Notes: a model not told the origin generated them from the sequence alone. Shown: positions 44,442-56,558, counted from the first letter of the stretch. The stretch: 64,000 nucleotides of DNA from Chrysophaeum taylorii (GCA_029834535.1 JAQMWT010000186.1:1-64000), one strand, 5' to 3'. Translations and numbers: made by a program.

Positions 44442-47400
44442 TTACTCCAACGCGCGTTCCGAGGGATCGGTTGGATCGATGCTCGAGGCAAACTGACCCA
44501 CGGACGCGGCGTCGCCAAAGTAGTACCAACACGGGAGGGCAGGCCTGCGAAAAGACGTGACGCGGACAGCTAGACGAGCAGACCTCGGAGGTCGCGGCGG
44601 AGACCCGTTGTTGTTGGCGCATTGATCGGGCGGACCGTTTTGGTGGTGGACCTGCGCGAAAAAAGATTGGTGATGCACCACCACCGCCACCCAGACCTTG
44701 GGGGGTTCGGGATCCAACTGGACCCAGACGCGATGCGGGGCGTAGGAGTGCTCGCCGCTAAAGGCCCAGTAGGCCGAGCCGTAGGCGTCGCGGCCGACGA
44801 GCTCGGTGCGGAGGGGCTCGAGGCTTCGAAAGAGGTCGGTAGTGGTCTTTCTCGCTTGGCGGTCTCTAGCGCGGCGGTCGGCGGCGTCGAGGGCGAGCAT
44901 CGCCGTGACGAGGGGTCTGGCGATGGAGCGGTCCTCTCGAAAGAAGGCGGGCGAGGCGCGCGCGGCGTCGACGAGATTGCGGAGAGCGGGCAGGTTGGCC
45001 GTCGCGAGGGCCGCGGCGATCTGGGTGGAGAGGGGGTGGTCGGGGGTGGCGTCGACGACGTCGAGTCCCGCCGCCACCTCGGCGTCTCGACAGAGCTCGA
45101 GCTCCAATCGAAGGAGCCCGCGTTTTGTGGAGGCCGTTATATCGGCGATTCGCGCCACGTGGAAGAGCGACGTTGCGGCGACTTCGTCGTTTGCCGGCGT
45201 GGCCGGATAGCTCCGCGACAGCGAGGGAAGGCCGAGCTTGGAACGCGCCTTGGCGGCGACGACGCGGTTCTTGACGAAATCGTCGGCGCGCGCCTTATGC
45301 TTGTCGGCGATGACCTCGGTTTCCTTCTGGGCGAATATCTTCGCGCGGCTCTCGAGCTCGCGGCGGACGATGGCCGTGCGGAGCGACGCGTCGACCAGGA
45401 CGCGCAGCAGCGCGCACCGGCACCGCGGACTCAGCCCGCCGTAGGGGTGGCCGTTGAGGATGTGCTCGATCGCCATCCGGAGCGTCTTCTTGCCGCGGAG
45501 CGGCTTGACGTGGCCGTTCGCCGTCTCCTTCTCGTCCTCGTCGGGGCAGTCGTATTCCTCGAAGTAGTCGGTTATTCGCGCGGCCGCGGCCGCGCAGATG
45601 ACGGGCCAGTTGGTCGCGCTGACCGTCTCGAGCGGCGGCCGCGGGACGACGCGCTCGTTGTCGAGCTTGAGCAAGTTAACGAGTTCGTTCGTCTTGAGGG
45701 GCACCGTCGCGCCCGCCGACGGTCGTCCTCGCTTGGGCTTTTCCGCCATGATCGCCCGCGACCCCTTTAATTTCCGCTGCGCTTCCTCCTGCTGCGCCGT
45801 CTCCAGGTCGTTCCGCGGACGCTTGCGCTCGCGCTTGGCCCGCATCTGGACGGCGTTGAGCGAGGCGTGCGCGGCCGCCAGCGCGTCGTCCTTCGAGGCG
45901 GCGGCGACGGCGGCCTCGGCGGCGGCGACCTCGGCGACGACGCGAGCGACCTCGACCGCGCGGTCGGCGATCTGTCGTCCGCGCGCGCGGAGCTCGGCCG
46001 ACACCGCCGCGTCGCGTCGCGCTCGTTCCGCTCTCAGCTGCTCCTCGCGCTCGGCGAGCTCGGCGCGCTCTTCCGCCGACAACGGGGGGGTCGGCGCCGG
46101 CACGACCGGTGCGGGATGGTTGTTCGCGGGCACGATTGGAAGCGTGCCGCCGCCGCCGCCGCCGCCGCCGCGGGAGCTCAGCTGCGCGGCGGCCGCGGCG
46201 ATCGCGTGGACCAAAGAAGGCGACGGACTGCGGCCCATCGCCGACTCGCGGAGCACGTCGTTCGGAGCTCCGATCGCTACGGCCGCTCGGTAGAGAATGT
46301 CCTGCGCAACACACGCAGACGATCAAGGCGCAAAAAAAATAAAAAACCCGCTCACCATCGGGATGGGCGCGTTCGAGCTAATCATCGTCGCCGCGCACAG
46401 TATCGCGTCGGCCGCTTGCAGGCGCTGCGGGTCCACGCGCACGCCACCGTTTTGTTGCTGCTGGGCGGGGAAGGCTTGCTGCGGATGCGGGTGGACCTGC
46501 GGCACTAGCGGGGTCTGGTGTTGTTGTTGTTGTTGTTGTTGTTGGGGATACTGCTGGAGTTGCGGTCGCGCGAACTGGGGGTGCTGCAGCAAGCGCTGGT
46601 GGTGGAGGGCGGCCGCGGGCGAAACGAAATGGCTTGCCGCCCCGAGCTGTAGCGGTTGCTGCTGGATGAAAGAGTGCGCGGCCTGCTGGGCGTGCGCGGC
46701 GGCCGAGACGGCGAGCTGGAGGTGCGGAGGGAGCTTGGCGTTGGCGTGGTCTTGAGCGGGTCTCGACTGTTGTTGTTGTTGTTGTTGATCGACGGGCTGT
46801 TGATCGTCGTAGTTGGGGAGGTCGCGCTGGAGGACGATCGAGTGGTATTCGCGGTCCCACCAGCGCGAATTCCAAGTGCGCTTGGGGGGCGGCCACCAGA
46901 CATCGGTGGACTGGTCGACCAAGAGGAGTCTGACGAGGTGGAGGTGAACCGTGGCGACAAACCTGTGAGGATTCTCGTGATGGGGTCGTCTCTGGAGTTC
47001 CGTGTGGTTGGCCTTGAGGGCGTTGGCAAAGGTGTCGAGCTTGCAGGCCGGGAGCATCTCGAGGTTGGTCTCGTTGTGTGTCGGCAAGAATCTCGAGCCG
47101 CGAAAGGCGCACATGAACTCCCAGACGCAGAGGCAGTCCTCGATCGCGTCGGGCGTCGTGAGGCCGGCGCGCGCGAAAGCTGACTGCGCGTCGGCGACCG
47201 GGGGGCGCGGCGTGCGCCTGCGCGCGGACGGATCGTCGGCCAAGACCAAGGGGGCGAGCGCCGCGTAGCGTTCGATCGACCGCCTGTACGTATGATTATA
47301 ATCATTATCTTCGCGACGGACGACGACCGACCTAGAGAAGTCGCGGAGCCTCGCGAGGGTATCGAGGTGGCGGACCGCCCTGGAAACGGCGTCGACGCCG

Positions 47401-47765
47401 CTCCGACGCCTGCGGTATGGGTAATGGGGTCACGCCAAGGTGTCGCACCCGCGGGGGGCCAAGGCGACGTCGAGAGGTCCAGAAACATGGTCTCCGCCGA
47501 CGCGGAGGCGGACGCGGTGCGTCTTTTTGGCCGCGACCCGCGCGGCCCATCGCACCGCCGTCCTGGCCGCGTCGCGGCATTTCCTGTAGTCGTCGACGAA
47601 CCCCTCGAGCTCGGCGAGGCATTCGCGCATCGTCTCGTGCCAAATTCGGTTTCTCGCTGCCGCGGCCGTCGCGCTCGACGCGGCCTCGACGCCGTCGGCA
47701 ATCGACTCTTCCATCGCCAGCCTCGCCTCGACCGCCTCGACCATGGGCTGCAACGCCTCCTCCAT
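44442..47765 (-). CDS. DDT/WHIM-domain chromatin protein (three exons)
   Basis: 1034 aa from exons 47765..47449, 47283..46356 and 46301..44442. Introns are 47448..47284 (about 165 bp, GTGCGA...TACAG; a GTGACC donor at 47433 also keeps frame) and 46355..46302 (54 bp, GTGAGC...GCGCAG). The middle exon has a DDT motif (CLCVWEFMCAFRGSRFLPTH), then a segment ending W-x-x-R-x-x-HSIVLQRDL, then Gln/His/Pro-rich sequence. The last exon has VPLKTNELVNLL, a WHIM-like helix block, and ELVGRDAYGSAYWAF, the hallmark GRD-x-x-G-x-x-YW of WHIM2/WSD. DDT plus WHIM is the signature of ISWI remodeller partners (ACF1/BAZ, plant RLT/DDR), which contact the ISWI HAND-SANT-SLIDE region and linker DNA. No PHD or bromodomain is visible. 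It diverges from the kinesin gene. Confidence 0.7.
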
Positions 47766-47843
47766 TCGGCCGCCTCCTCCTCCTCCTCCGAAAACCAATT
47801 TATTATATCGTCTGAAACCGGCCCTCCATCGCTCGTTACCGTT

Positions 47844-47865
47844 GAGGGTAAGGGTTATTAATTAA
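47844..47865. promoter_or_regulatory. Telo-box plus TTAATTAA element in the divergent DDT/kinesin promoter
   Basis: GAGGGTAAGGGTTATTAATT lies midway in the 178 bp between the DDT-protein ATG (47765) and the kinesin ATG (47944). It repeats the GGGTTA/TATTA combination found at other starts. Shared bidirectional control is inferred. Confidence 0.4.
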
Positions 47866-47908
47866 CACGGTGGTGCCGCCGCCGCCGTTTGAACTTATTG
47901 CTTGTTCC

Positions 47909-47910
47909 CA

Positions 47911-47943
<33 letters not shown>
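47909..47943 (+). repeat. (GAC)n microsatellite directly before the kinesin ATG
   Basis: About eleven ACG/GAC units end exactly at the kinesin start codon. If an upstream non-ATG start were used they would encode a Thr run, but the motor domain begins normally at the ATG at 47944. A second GAC array inside the gene (49087-49122) encodes Asp. Confidence 0.8.
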
Positions 47944-47944
<1 letters not shown>

Positions 47945-49088
47945 TGGAGCGCGTCCGCGTCGTGGTGCGCGTGCGGCCTTCCAGCAGCGCCAAGGCAGCG
48001 GCGGCGGCGGCGGCGGCGGCGGGAACGCCGGCGGCACCACCACCGTGCGACGTCGTCGTCGCCGCCGGCCGGACGGTCCGCGTGATGGGAAGCGATTCGA
48101 CCAAGAGGTGCTTCGAGTTCGATGGCGTCCTCGATGCGCGGGCGACGCAGGCCGAGGCCTACGTGATGGCGGCCAAGCCCGTGGTCGCCCGGGTTCTCGA
48201 TGGATTCAACAGCACGATCATGGCCTACGGCCAGACGGGCTCGGGCAAGACGTACACGTTAGGTAACCCGTCGGGCGACGCGACGGCCTTTGGCCAGAGC
48301 GTGCTCGGGCGGTGCGCGGGCGAGCTGTTCGAGGCCCTCTCCGAGGAGGCCGACCGCGTCACGGTAACCTACGTCGAGGTGTACAACGAGGCCGTCTACG
48401 ACCTCTTGTCGCCCGAGGACGAGCCCTTGGCGCCGCTGTCGGTCCTGGACGACGCCAAAGGCCAGGTCGTCGTAAGGAACGTCCTCGAACGCGAGGTCAG
48501 GACCGTCGAGGCCGTCGCGAGTCTCCTGAGGGCTGGGGGCACCCGGCGGCGCGTCGGCGCGACGGCGATGAACGCCGAGTCCTCGAGATCCCACGCGATC
48601 TGCACGATCCGCGTCACGCGTCTCGACGGCAGAGACGGAAAGCTCTCGGTCGTCGACCTCGCGGGCTCGGAGCGCGCGAGGAAGACCGGCGCGCAGGGCG
48701 ACCGCCTCGCCGAGGGCATCCAGATCAACAAGGGCCTCCTGGTGCTGGGGCAGGTGATTTCGGCCCTCGCGTCAAGGGAGGACCACGCCCCCTTTCGCGA
48801 CTCGAAGCTCACGCGCCTCCTCCGCGACTCGCTGGGCGGGACGGCGACCACCGTCATGGTCGCGTGCGTCGCGCCGGAACACGACCATCGCGACGAGACC
48901 ACCAACACGCTCCGGTATGCCGCGCGGGCGCGAAACGTATCCAACGTGACGGTGCGCCACGTCGTCGCGGCCGCCGACGACAACGACGACGTTTCCGGCG
49001 CCGTCGCGGCGCTCCGGCTCGAGAACGCCGAGCTCAAGCGCGAACTCCGAGCCGCGTATGAACGTCTCGCTGCCACCCCTGAGCCGCC

Positions 49089-49122
<34 letters not shown>

Positions 49123-50818
49123 CGAGGGGGAGGAAGTCACCAGCAACAACAACAACAACAACAACAACAACACCACGCGTCGCGATATCATCATCAGAAG
49201 GACGAGCTTGGGGAGGACCCGATGATGTCGTTCTCCGAGGACGACGACGAGCCGCGACGGTTCACCGAGGAAAGCTGGGGGCACTCGGAGGAGGAGGAGT
49301 CACCGACGCTCCGCGCCAAGGTGGCAGAGGCCGTGCGGACGCTCGAGGAGGAGCTGGACTACCTCGAGCGAGCGCGCGACGAGGTCGCGGCCGAACTCAA
49401 GCAAAAGCAGGCAGCATTGTCGACGACGACAGCGCCCGCCGAGAAGCGCAAGGAGATCGAGGCGCTGCGCAAGGAGCTCGCGGCGCGCTCGAACAAACTG
49501 AACGCCAAGGCACGCGAGCTCGAGGCGGCGAGGGCCGACCGAGACCGCCTGCGGACCGAGATGGTCGAGGCGCGGGCCAAGCGCGTCGAGCTCGAGAAGC
49601 GACTGCGCGGCGAGGCGGCCGCACGGGCCAAGGGAGCGCGCGAGGCCGAGATCGCCGTACGACGCGCGACGCGCGAGACCGAAAAGTCCAAGGCAGCGCT
49701 CGTGAAACTCGAGCGCGTCCACGAGCTCCAGAAGGCGGCGCTCCGGCGCGAGCGCGACGAGACCTCGAAGCGCGCCGCGTCCGAGCGCCGCCGCAAGCTC
49801 CTCGACGACGCGGCTGGCCGCGCGCGCCGCGACAAGGTCCTCGCGCGACAGCAGCACCAGCTCAACGCGCAGCACCAAGACGACCGCGCGCGCTGGGGCG
49901 GCGACACGACGCTCGACGCCCGCCTCGAAGCGAACGTCTCGGACGACGTCGCTCGCGCCCTCAAGACCCGCGCGTCCGACGTCCCGAAGATCCACCTGCC
50001 CCCGCTGAGTGCGGCCGACGCGCGCCTCGCGCTTCGCTGGTACCACGCCGAGATCGTGCGCCTCAGGACGGCCGCGCAACGCGCGGTGAGGCCCCGTCTT
50101 TCCTCGTCCCGCCCGCGTCGACGAGCGCAACAAAAGCCGCCTGCGAGGGACAACGACAGCGAGAGCTCGTGGGTCGAGGAGGAAGAGGAGGAGGTTGTTG
50201 ATGACACGACGTATCGCCGGACGAGCAAACCCAAATCCAAGCCAAAGAAGCGAGAAAACGCCGACGAAATCGACGGCATGACCGTCGCCGAGCTCAAGAA
50301 CGCGCTCAGGGACGTTGGCCTCAAGCTCGGTGGTCGCAAGAGCGAGCTCGTCGCCCGCCTCCGCGAGCACCGTCAAGCCTCCAAAGTTGTTGTCGTCGCT
50401 GCCTACGACTGCGCCTCCGAGTGCGATGGCGAGCTCGGATTCCTCCGCGGAGACCGCATCGCCGTCGCCGAACAGAGCGACGACGGCTGGTGCGCCGCTC
50501 CTTTTTTGTTTGCAGCGAGCGATTCGCAGGTGGAAGGGTGTGCTCGAACGAACCGGCGAGACCGGCCTTTTCCCGGCGAACTACGTCGTCCTCCTCGAAC
50601 GGGGCGAGTTGCCTTCCGAACAGCCCGCCGCCGACGACAACGGCGCCTCTGCTGCCAACGATGAGAATGATCCAGGTCCTCTTTTTCATGATGAGCCTCC
50701 TCCTGCTGTAACGCCCGTCGCCGAGCGCGACGACCAGAGCAGCGACGCACCGACGAGCGACAAGAACGCCCGCGCCCCGCTCGTCGACCTCGTCCAGATC
50801 GATCCTCAGTTTGCTTGA
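47944..50818 (+). CDS. Kinesin motor with C-terminal SAP and SH3 domains
   Basis: 944 aa, exons 47944..50489 and 50530..50818. The 40-bp intron (GTGCGC...TCGCAG) splits the SH3 domain; splicing yields DDGWWKGVLERTGETGLFPANY, a textbook SH3 core, which fixes both splice sites. The motor (1-335) has the P-loop GQTGSGKT near 97, switch I NAESSRSH near 210, switch II VDLAGSE near 237, and LRYAARARNVSN closing it; an N-terminal motor with this neck resembles kinesin-4-like plus-end motors. Asp and Gln runs follow (about 382-410), then a coiled coil (about 455-650) for dimerisation. A SAP domain follows (MTVAELKNALRDVGLKLGGR, about 777-812; a DNA/RNA-binding helix pair), then SH3 (about 817-870) and an acidic tail. 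The motor could link microtubules to chromatin or RNA and to proline-rich partners. Confidence 0.9.
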
Positions 50819-52057
50819 TGCACTCCCCCGTGTCTCTCTCTGCTGCGATGGATTTTTTACCGTCATGCCTGCTGGTGTCGCTCGGGGCACTATTGATGAT
50901 GCAGCTCCTACTCCATTCCTCCTCTGCCCCTTGTCGACATATCTCTCGCTGCTACCAAACAAGCCGGCGATGGGGCGGGGACCCGACGAGCATGCATGTC
51001 AGAGGCCCTAACATCGACGGTTGCTCACGAGGTCCGTGGTTTATGAATGAAGGAACGCGCTTCAGATTTTTTTTACGACCTCGAGCTTAATAATGAAACA
51101 GCGCATCATCATGCGTGCGTGCGTGCGTTCGTTCTGGGGTCTACAGCCCCACCTCGCGAAGCGAGCAGCAGCCCACCAGTTCGAGCGCCCGTGCTGCAAA
51201 CCGCGTCACTGTAGTGGCGGCACGAATCACGACAACGCTCGCTTGCTCGTCCAACGACCATCTTATATATCTCTCTCTTAAGGGTGGTGACTAAAGTCTC
51301 AAGAAGATCACGGACGACCGCAGTAGATATCCATGGTGGCGCGATCTGGCCACAGCCGCGACCCTAGGATGCGGCGGAAACCGTGCTCCTCTAGTCGAGG
51401 CGCAGCAGCATGCCGGGAGTCGTTGACGCAAACGAGGGGTTTTTGGGGGCAGGGGCAGTCTGTCAAGCATATCGCCACGGGCGCTTACTTGTTGCTCGAA
51501 AGTGTTTGCTCGTTCCGTGGTGAACGAACGACACACGTTGGTAAGGGCCAGCATCGGCGCTCTGCCAGTTGGAATAGCACGCTGTCGCAAGAAGTACTTT
51601 CTTTGGGTACCAGGATGTGGTAAAAAAAGCAATATTGACGCAATGCCGAAGTTTGACGATTTGGTGTTATATTAAGAGCGCACACCGCGCGTTCATGCTT
51701 GGTTGTTCGAGATCGCGGATATGACATTCGACCATATTATTAAGCAAAACAACGACGGCTGCATGTCACGCGGCCTGGCGGCTCTTGAGCGATGTGCGGC
51801 GCGCTCAATGCTCGCGCCAATCCTGCGACGCTCCCACGTGGATGATGGCGTCGCCATCGCTACGTCCAGTCACATCAGCGACTTTTTTGCAAAGCGCTCC
51901 GAGGAAGACGTCAGATCACGGGTTGAACGAAATGGCGCCGCCAGCAGAAGCGCTGCCGCCACCCAGGAGTGCGTCGGTGGTCTCACGAACAAACAAAGAT
52001 CTCTCGCAATAATGTTCTCTCGCACTATCTACCCCCTCCCCAGAAGGATATAACCTG
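50819..52057. other. Intergenic region (about 1.2 kb)
   Basis: No recognised gene. One ATG frame on the plus strand (51721..52053, 110 codons, DDGVAIATSSHISDFFAKR) ends just before the prolyl-hydroxylase ATG. It might be a small protein or an upstream exon, but no domain supports it. A (CT)n tract is at 51269-51279. Confidence 0.4.
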
Positions 52058-52787
52058 ATGCGCGACGCGTTGTGCATCGAGGTGATCGCCCGGCGAGTCG
52101 AGAGCGAAGGGTACGTTGTCGTAGATTTCGCGATGGGCGCGGCGCACGCGGCGGTGCGGCTCGCACCGCACCCGCGTAAGTACGGCAACAGGAGCTCCGC
52201 GCGGAATGTGAGGCGCTCGACAAGGCCAAGGTGACCCGCCTCGGGGGTAGCGCGTCGTATCGGCGGCTCAGGCGACGATCGCGACGGGGAGTCGTCAGGC
52301 TGTTGCTGCCGAGAAGCGTGACGATCGGATCGCATGGCTTAACAAAGCGTCAACGCCGGCGATCGCGGCTCATCGTTTGTCGATGGAAGCGCTCCGCGGC
52401 GAACTGGAACGCGCGCTTGACTTGCGAACCGATGCCTCGACCTTTATGTGCGCCGAATACGCAGAGGGATCTCGCGGCTACGTGCGGCATCGCGACGCGG
52501 CGCCGACCAGGCCGTCTGGTCGCAAGCTCACGGCGATCTACTACCTCAACCCGTCGTGGTCGCCCGCCGCCGCCGGCCAGCTGCTCCTTTGGCCGAAGGA
52601 AGGAGCCAGGGTTGCGCCTGTCTCGATCGCTCCGCTGAATGATCGACTTGTTGTGTTCAAATCGTTTCTCGAGCACCAAGTCCTTCCGAGCCGCGCGCCG
52701 CGACTGGCCGTGACGGCCTGGTTCTACAATAGACTCGAGCTCGGTCTCGAACTTATCGCCGAGAAATCACGGCTCGAGGACACGTAG
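52058..52787 (+). CDS. Prolyl 4-hydroxylase of the PHD/EGLN type (2OG-Fe(II) oxygenase), three exons
   Basis: 216 aa from exons 52058..52153, 52192..52230 and 52272..52787, with phase-0 introns of 38 bp (GTGCGG...AACAG) and 41 bp (GTGACC...CTCAG). The spliced protein follows the whole PHD catalytic core: GYVVVDFAMG (G-x-x-x-x-D-x-FLG), ELRAECEALDKA, RDDRIAWLN (RGD-x-I-x-W), then GYVRHRDAA with the iron ligands H-x-D. It continues with LTAIYYLNPSW, GQLLLWP, NDRLVVFKSFLEHQVLP with the distal His, and RLAVTAWFYN with the 2-oxoglutarate Arg. Such enzymes hydroxylate proline in HIF-alpha, or in Skp1 and uS12 in protists and yeast, using O2, and can act as oxygen sensors. At about 216 aa it is a minimal catalytic domain with no MYND finger. 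The substrate is unknown. Confidence 0.85.
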
Positions 52788-53847
52788 TCTTTGCGTCCAT
52801 CAAGGGCACCTCATCATAAATGATTAGGACCCTCCCGGATGTCGTATCTCCAAGCCTCGCGCGAGTTTTCTCCTCTATTACCAACCGAGCTCGGGAGAGA
52901 CCACCATAGGTTAGATGTCGTCTCTCCGTCACCAAGCCCGCGCGCCAATTTGTTTCCTCCTCTTCGCTCGCTCGCTCGCCTGCCTGCCTGCCTCTAGTAT
53001 AAAATAAGCAAAAGAAAGACCATAGGTAAGAAACGCGGGAGATCACTCTGTGTACATGCGCAAACTAGGGGGTGCAGGGAAAACTCGTGGAGCAAGGCAT
53101 CATCATCATCATCATCATCATGAGGGGTTAACAACGGTCATTTGATGTCTGTCGCGGAGAAGGAGCGCGCGCGCGCGAGGAAGGAGAGTCGCGAGCGCGA
53201 GAAATAGAGAACCTCCTGACTACAGCAGAAACGAGGTGAGAGCAGGCAAGAAGCGGCTAGAAGTAGGCGAGCGACATGGTAGAGCGCAGCAATAATGGTC
53301 GCGGGCAAGCTAGAAGAGAGTTCCAACGACGTGATCCGGACGCGACGTTGCGCTTGGAACGACGACGACGAGGAGGAGGACGACGACGATCCGCGCGCTG
53401 AAAAATGGGAAGGCCAAGGTGGTGTGTAGTTGTTGAGGCCCCCAACATAGGGATAATGAGCGTCGCGGCAGGCGTATGGATGTGCTGCTCGATTCGAGGG
53501 AGCCCGTAGCAAAACAATGAAAAAAGAAGGGGGGACAGTCCAGTCCAGTCGAGAGGAAAAATGGAGCGGGGCGCGGTGTTAGCGCCACGCGAAGATCGCA
53601 TCTCCCGGGTTTTTATTCGGAATCACAGAGGGCCCGTGGAAGGGGCACGAGGCATCAAAAAATCAAAGGAGTCTAGTTCCTGGGTGGGTGATCAGGTAGG
53701 TGAGATACATACTTTTTGCTGGCGGCAGCAGTGACAGACAATTGCGGCGGATAACTTAAAACTGGACGGAGCCAAGATGTAGTTGGGTCGAAGTACGTGC
53801 ATAGCTTCGATTGTGTCCATGAGACAGAGACAGAGACAGACAGCGCG
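52788..53847. other. Intergenic region between convergent genes (about 1.06 kb)
   Basis: It holds a (GCCT)n patch near 52978-52992, an (ATC)n array at 53099-53121, (GC)n near 53165-53176, (GAC)-rich blocks near 53361-53392 and (GACA)n near 53822-53839. No coding region recognised. Confidence 0.5.
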
Positions 53848-54513
53848 CTAGAGCGAAAAAGAACGCGGTGCCATCGGCTTGCGAGCGGTGGCACCCCGCG
53901 CGGCCGCGACGAGGTTGATCGTGAGCGTGGGCCTGTCCGTGGCGGTGGGATTCACGGCGGCGGGTATGGCGGCGGCGGCGAGCTGCGGTTGGTGGTGGGT
54001 GTGTTCGGGAACTGCCGCGGTGCCCGGGAAGGGTTCGGGTTCTCCTTTGAGGGGCCCCGAGCTGCGAAAGAGCCTGGGCTGGACCTCGATCGACTCGTTG
54101 AGAAGACTCGAATTCTGAAACCTCGTGATCATCGACTGGCGACCTTGGATGCGGGCGTAGGTGATGGCGCAGACCTTGCCGCTCCGGAAGCAGCTCCAGC
54201 GGCGGCCGTGGAACTCCTGGTAGAACGCGGGCGCGTCGCGATAGTCGATGAGGTTGATGAAGGCGTAACCGACGTTACACTTGTTCTTGAAATCGATGGG
54301 GAGGTAGAAGAAGTCGTAGCATTTCTTAAACTTTACGTTGATCTCGTCCAGCACGGCTTGCTGCGTGTACTTGTTCGGTATGTTGCGGACCATCAACGTC
54401 GTGCGCTGGTCCGACCCGTTGACGGCGCGGTCGAAATCAAAGGCAAAGTCGGCCGGATTCGAGTTGTTCGCGGCCGCCGCGGGGGAGTAGGTGCTCGGCG
54501 ACGCCGCCCCAAA

Positions 54514-54544
<31 letters not shown>

Positions 54545-55363
54545 GTCGGGCGGGTCGTCGAGGCGCCGTCGCGGCGGCGGTTGGCTCGGCGGGACGTCGG
54601 GCTCGAGGTCTGCTGCTGCTGCTGCTGCGGGTTGGGCGCGCGACGCTGGTGGAGCAGAGCGTGGTCGGATTGGCGCAACTGCGCGGCGTCCGGGATTGGT
54701 CCCAGGATCGGCGGGCCGTTGTTACGCGCCGTCTGCGTCGTCAGGTGGCGCTGCGCTAACAGAAAATCGTCAAAACTGGCAGAATCGTCGCGACGCGCTA
54801 GGAGGGGTCCGCCGCCGTGCGAGTTGGCCGCCATCGGAGCCCAGGTCGTGTCGTCTCGCGCGTCGAAGTGGTCGGGCGGCATGTAGAGCGCGATCGGCGG
54901 CTGATGCTGGTGATGGTGTTGTTGCTGTTCGGGGGCGAAGGTCGAGGGCTCGGCGGCGGCGAAGCTCTGGCGACCGGGGTGTTGGTGCTGCAGAGGTTCG
55001 ACGAAAGCGCCGCGGATTGACGAGAGGTCCGGGCTTGCGATGTGGTGGCGGTGGTGCAAGCCACCGTCTGCGGAGTCGCTGGCGGGCACGAACGAGGGGA
55101 AGGACGAGGTGCGCGCGACCGGATCGAAGATATCGCGGTTGAGATGGAAGGGGGCGGCGGCGGGGGCGCTGGCGGCGATGGTCACGAGGTGGTCAGCGTC
55201 GCTGAAGGTGGCGCGGTCCTTGCGGCGGCCGCCGTCCTCGGAGTCGTCGAGGTGAAACGAGTAGTAGGGGTTCTCGTAGTGGTGGCGGTTCGCGCATTCG
55301 TCGATGGTTCGCAGCTCGTCGGCGCGGCGGGAAACGGGGGCCGCGAAGGAGCGGCGACCCACG

Positions 55364-55395
<32 letters not shown>

Positions 55396-56558
55396 AAGGA
55401 AAAGGGCGTCGAAGGTGGCGCGGTCCTGTGGTATGGCGGTCCTCGCGGCGGCGGCGGCGAAGTGGTGCTCGGGAAGGCTCGAGCGGACGGAGAGTTGGTC
55501 GTTGTTGTTGAAGCTGTCGCGCGAGGAGGACGAGTCGGAGCCGACGAGCGAGGACTGGGACTGGCGGGCGGTCGCGAAGGAGGAGACCATCGAGACGAAG
55601 GAGGCCCCGGCACCCGAGGGTCGCGGAGAGGTGAAGAGGCGTTCCTCTTTGCGCCAATTGTCCAAGAGAGAGCCGAGGGCGCGGAGGGTAGCGATCTCGG
55701 CATCGCTCGGGGACTGGATCGCGACGCCGAGGCCCGAGTCGTCGGCCCCGGGAGCCAGCTCGCTCACCGCGCGCTCGGCGTCGGTGCGGTTGTAAAAGGT
55801 GACGGTGAAGAGGACCGAGCCGGCGAGGGTCGCCTTGCGAACGTCCTCGATGTCGCCGTAGTGGTTCTGGTGGAAGACGGCCCGCAGGTCGGGTTCGGCG
55901 CTGTTGGCGGGCATGCCGGAGATGACGATCGTCCGCGACTCGAGGAGGAGCCAGTCGCGCGGGTCGGTGTCCTTGGTCGGCACCGGGACGTGGGCGATGC
56001 TGCGCGCCGCGACGTCGCCCGTTTGCGGAATCGCGCGACGCAGGTCGTCGGGGATCTGGCGGCGGGCGATCGCGGCGTGGCGGACGTCGGAAAACTGAAG
56101 GAAGACGAGCCCCCGCGTCGCCTGGAACTCGGTGATCGCCGCGCTCACGGTCCCGACCCGCGCCTACAAAACAAACAAAGGGGCGTCTGTCTCTCTCTCT
56201 CTCTCTCTTTGGTCGACGAAAAAACGCTCACGCTCGCGTCGTAGACGATCTGGGGCGAGGCTCGGTGCACCCCGAAGAGGACGAGGGAGCGGCTCGAGCC
56301 ATCGCTGTCGCGGAGGAGGTAGGGCGCGAGGTCGTTCGGGCAGCGGTGGGTCCAGTCCGGGCGCCGTGACTCCTCGGGGAGCGATATCTGCTCGTTTAGG
56401 TGGGGGAGCGCGTCGACGAGGTCCGACGTCTTGAAGTCCCAGGTGTCAGCGGCTGCTGCTGCTGCTGCTGCTGCTGCGAAGGGACCCACCTCCAGGAGGG
56501 GCTCGTCGTCGGGAAAGTCGCGGCGCAAAAAGTCGGGCAGCGGAGCTCCCACCATCAT
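53848..56558 (-). CDS. Mei2-like RNA-binding protein (three RRMs), two exons
   Basis: 880 aa; exons 56558..56232 and 56163..53848, intron 68 bp (GTGAGC...TGTAG, CT-rich). The junction restores RRM1: SLVLFGVHRASPQIVYDAS joined to ARVGTVSAAITEFQATRG and LVFLQF. RRM2 follows near 184-248 (RTIVISGMPANSAEPDLRAVF, then VTFYNRTDAERAV). The diagnostic Mei2 C-terminal RRM lies near 698-790: TTLMVRNIPNKYTQQ, YDFFYLPIDFKNKCNVGYAF, CAITYARIQGR and FQNSSLLNE. Mei2 family proteins bind RNA and drive meiosis in fission yeast and meiosis/development in plants. The middle (about 250-690) is Gln/His/Ala-rich and disordered, with runs from CTG/TGC arrays; an Ala run near residues 28-37 is also microsatellite-encoded. 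It diverges from the TauD-like gene by 114 bp. Confidence 0.9.

Noticed and set aside
44622-45770. 382-codon plus-strand frame
   Set aside because: Antisense shadow of the DDT/WHIM gene's last exon.
55042-56244. 400-codon plus-strand frame
   Set aside because: Antisense shadow of the Mei2-like gene; Gly/Val/Glu-rich with no domain.
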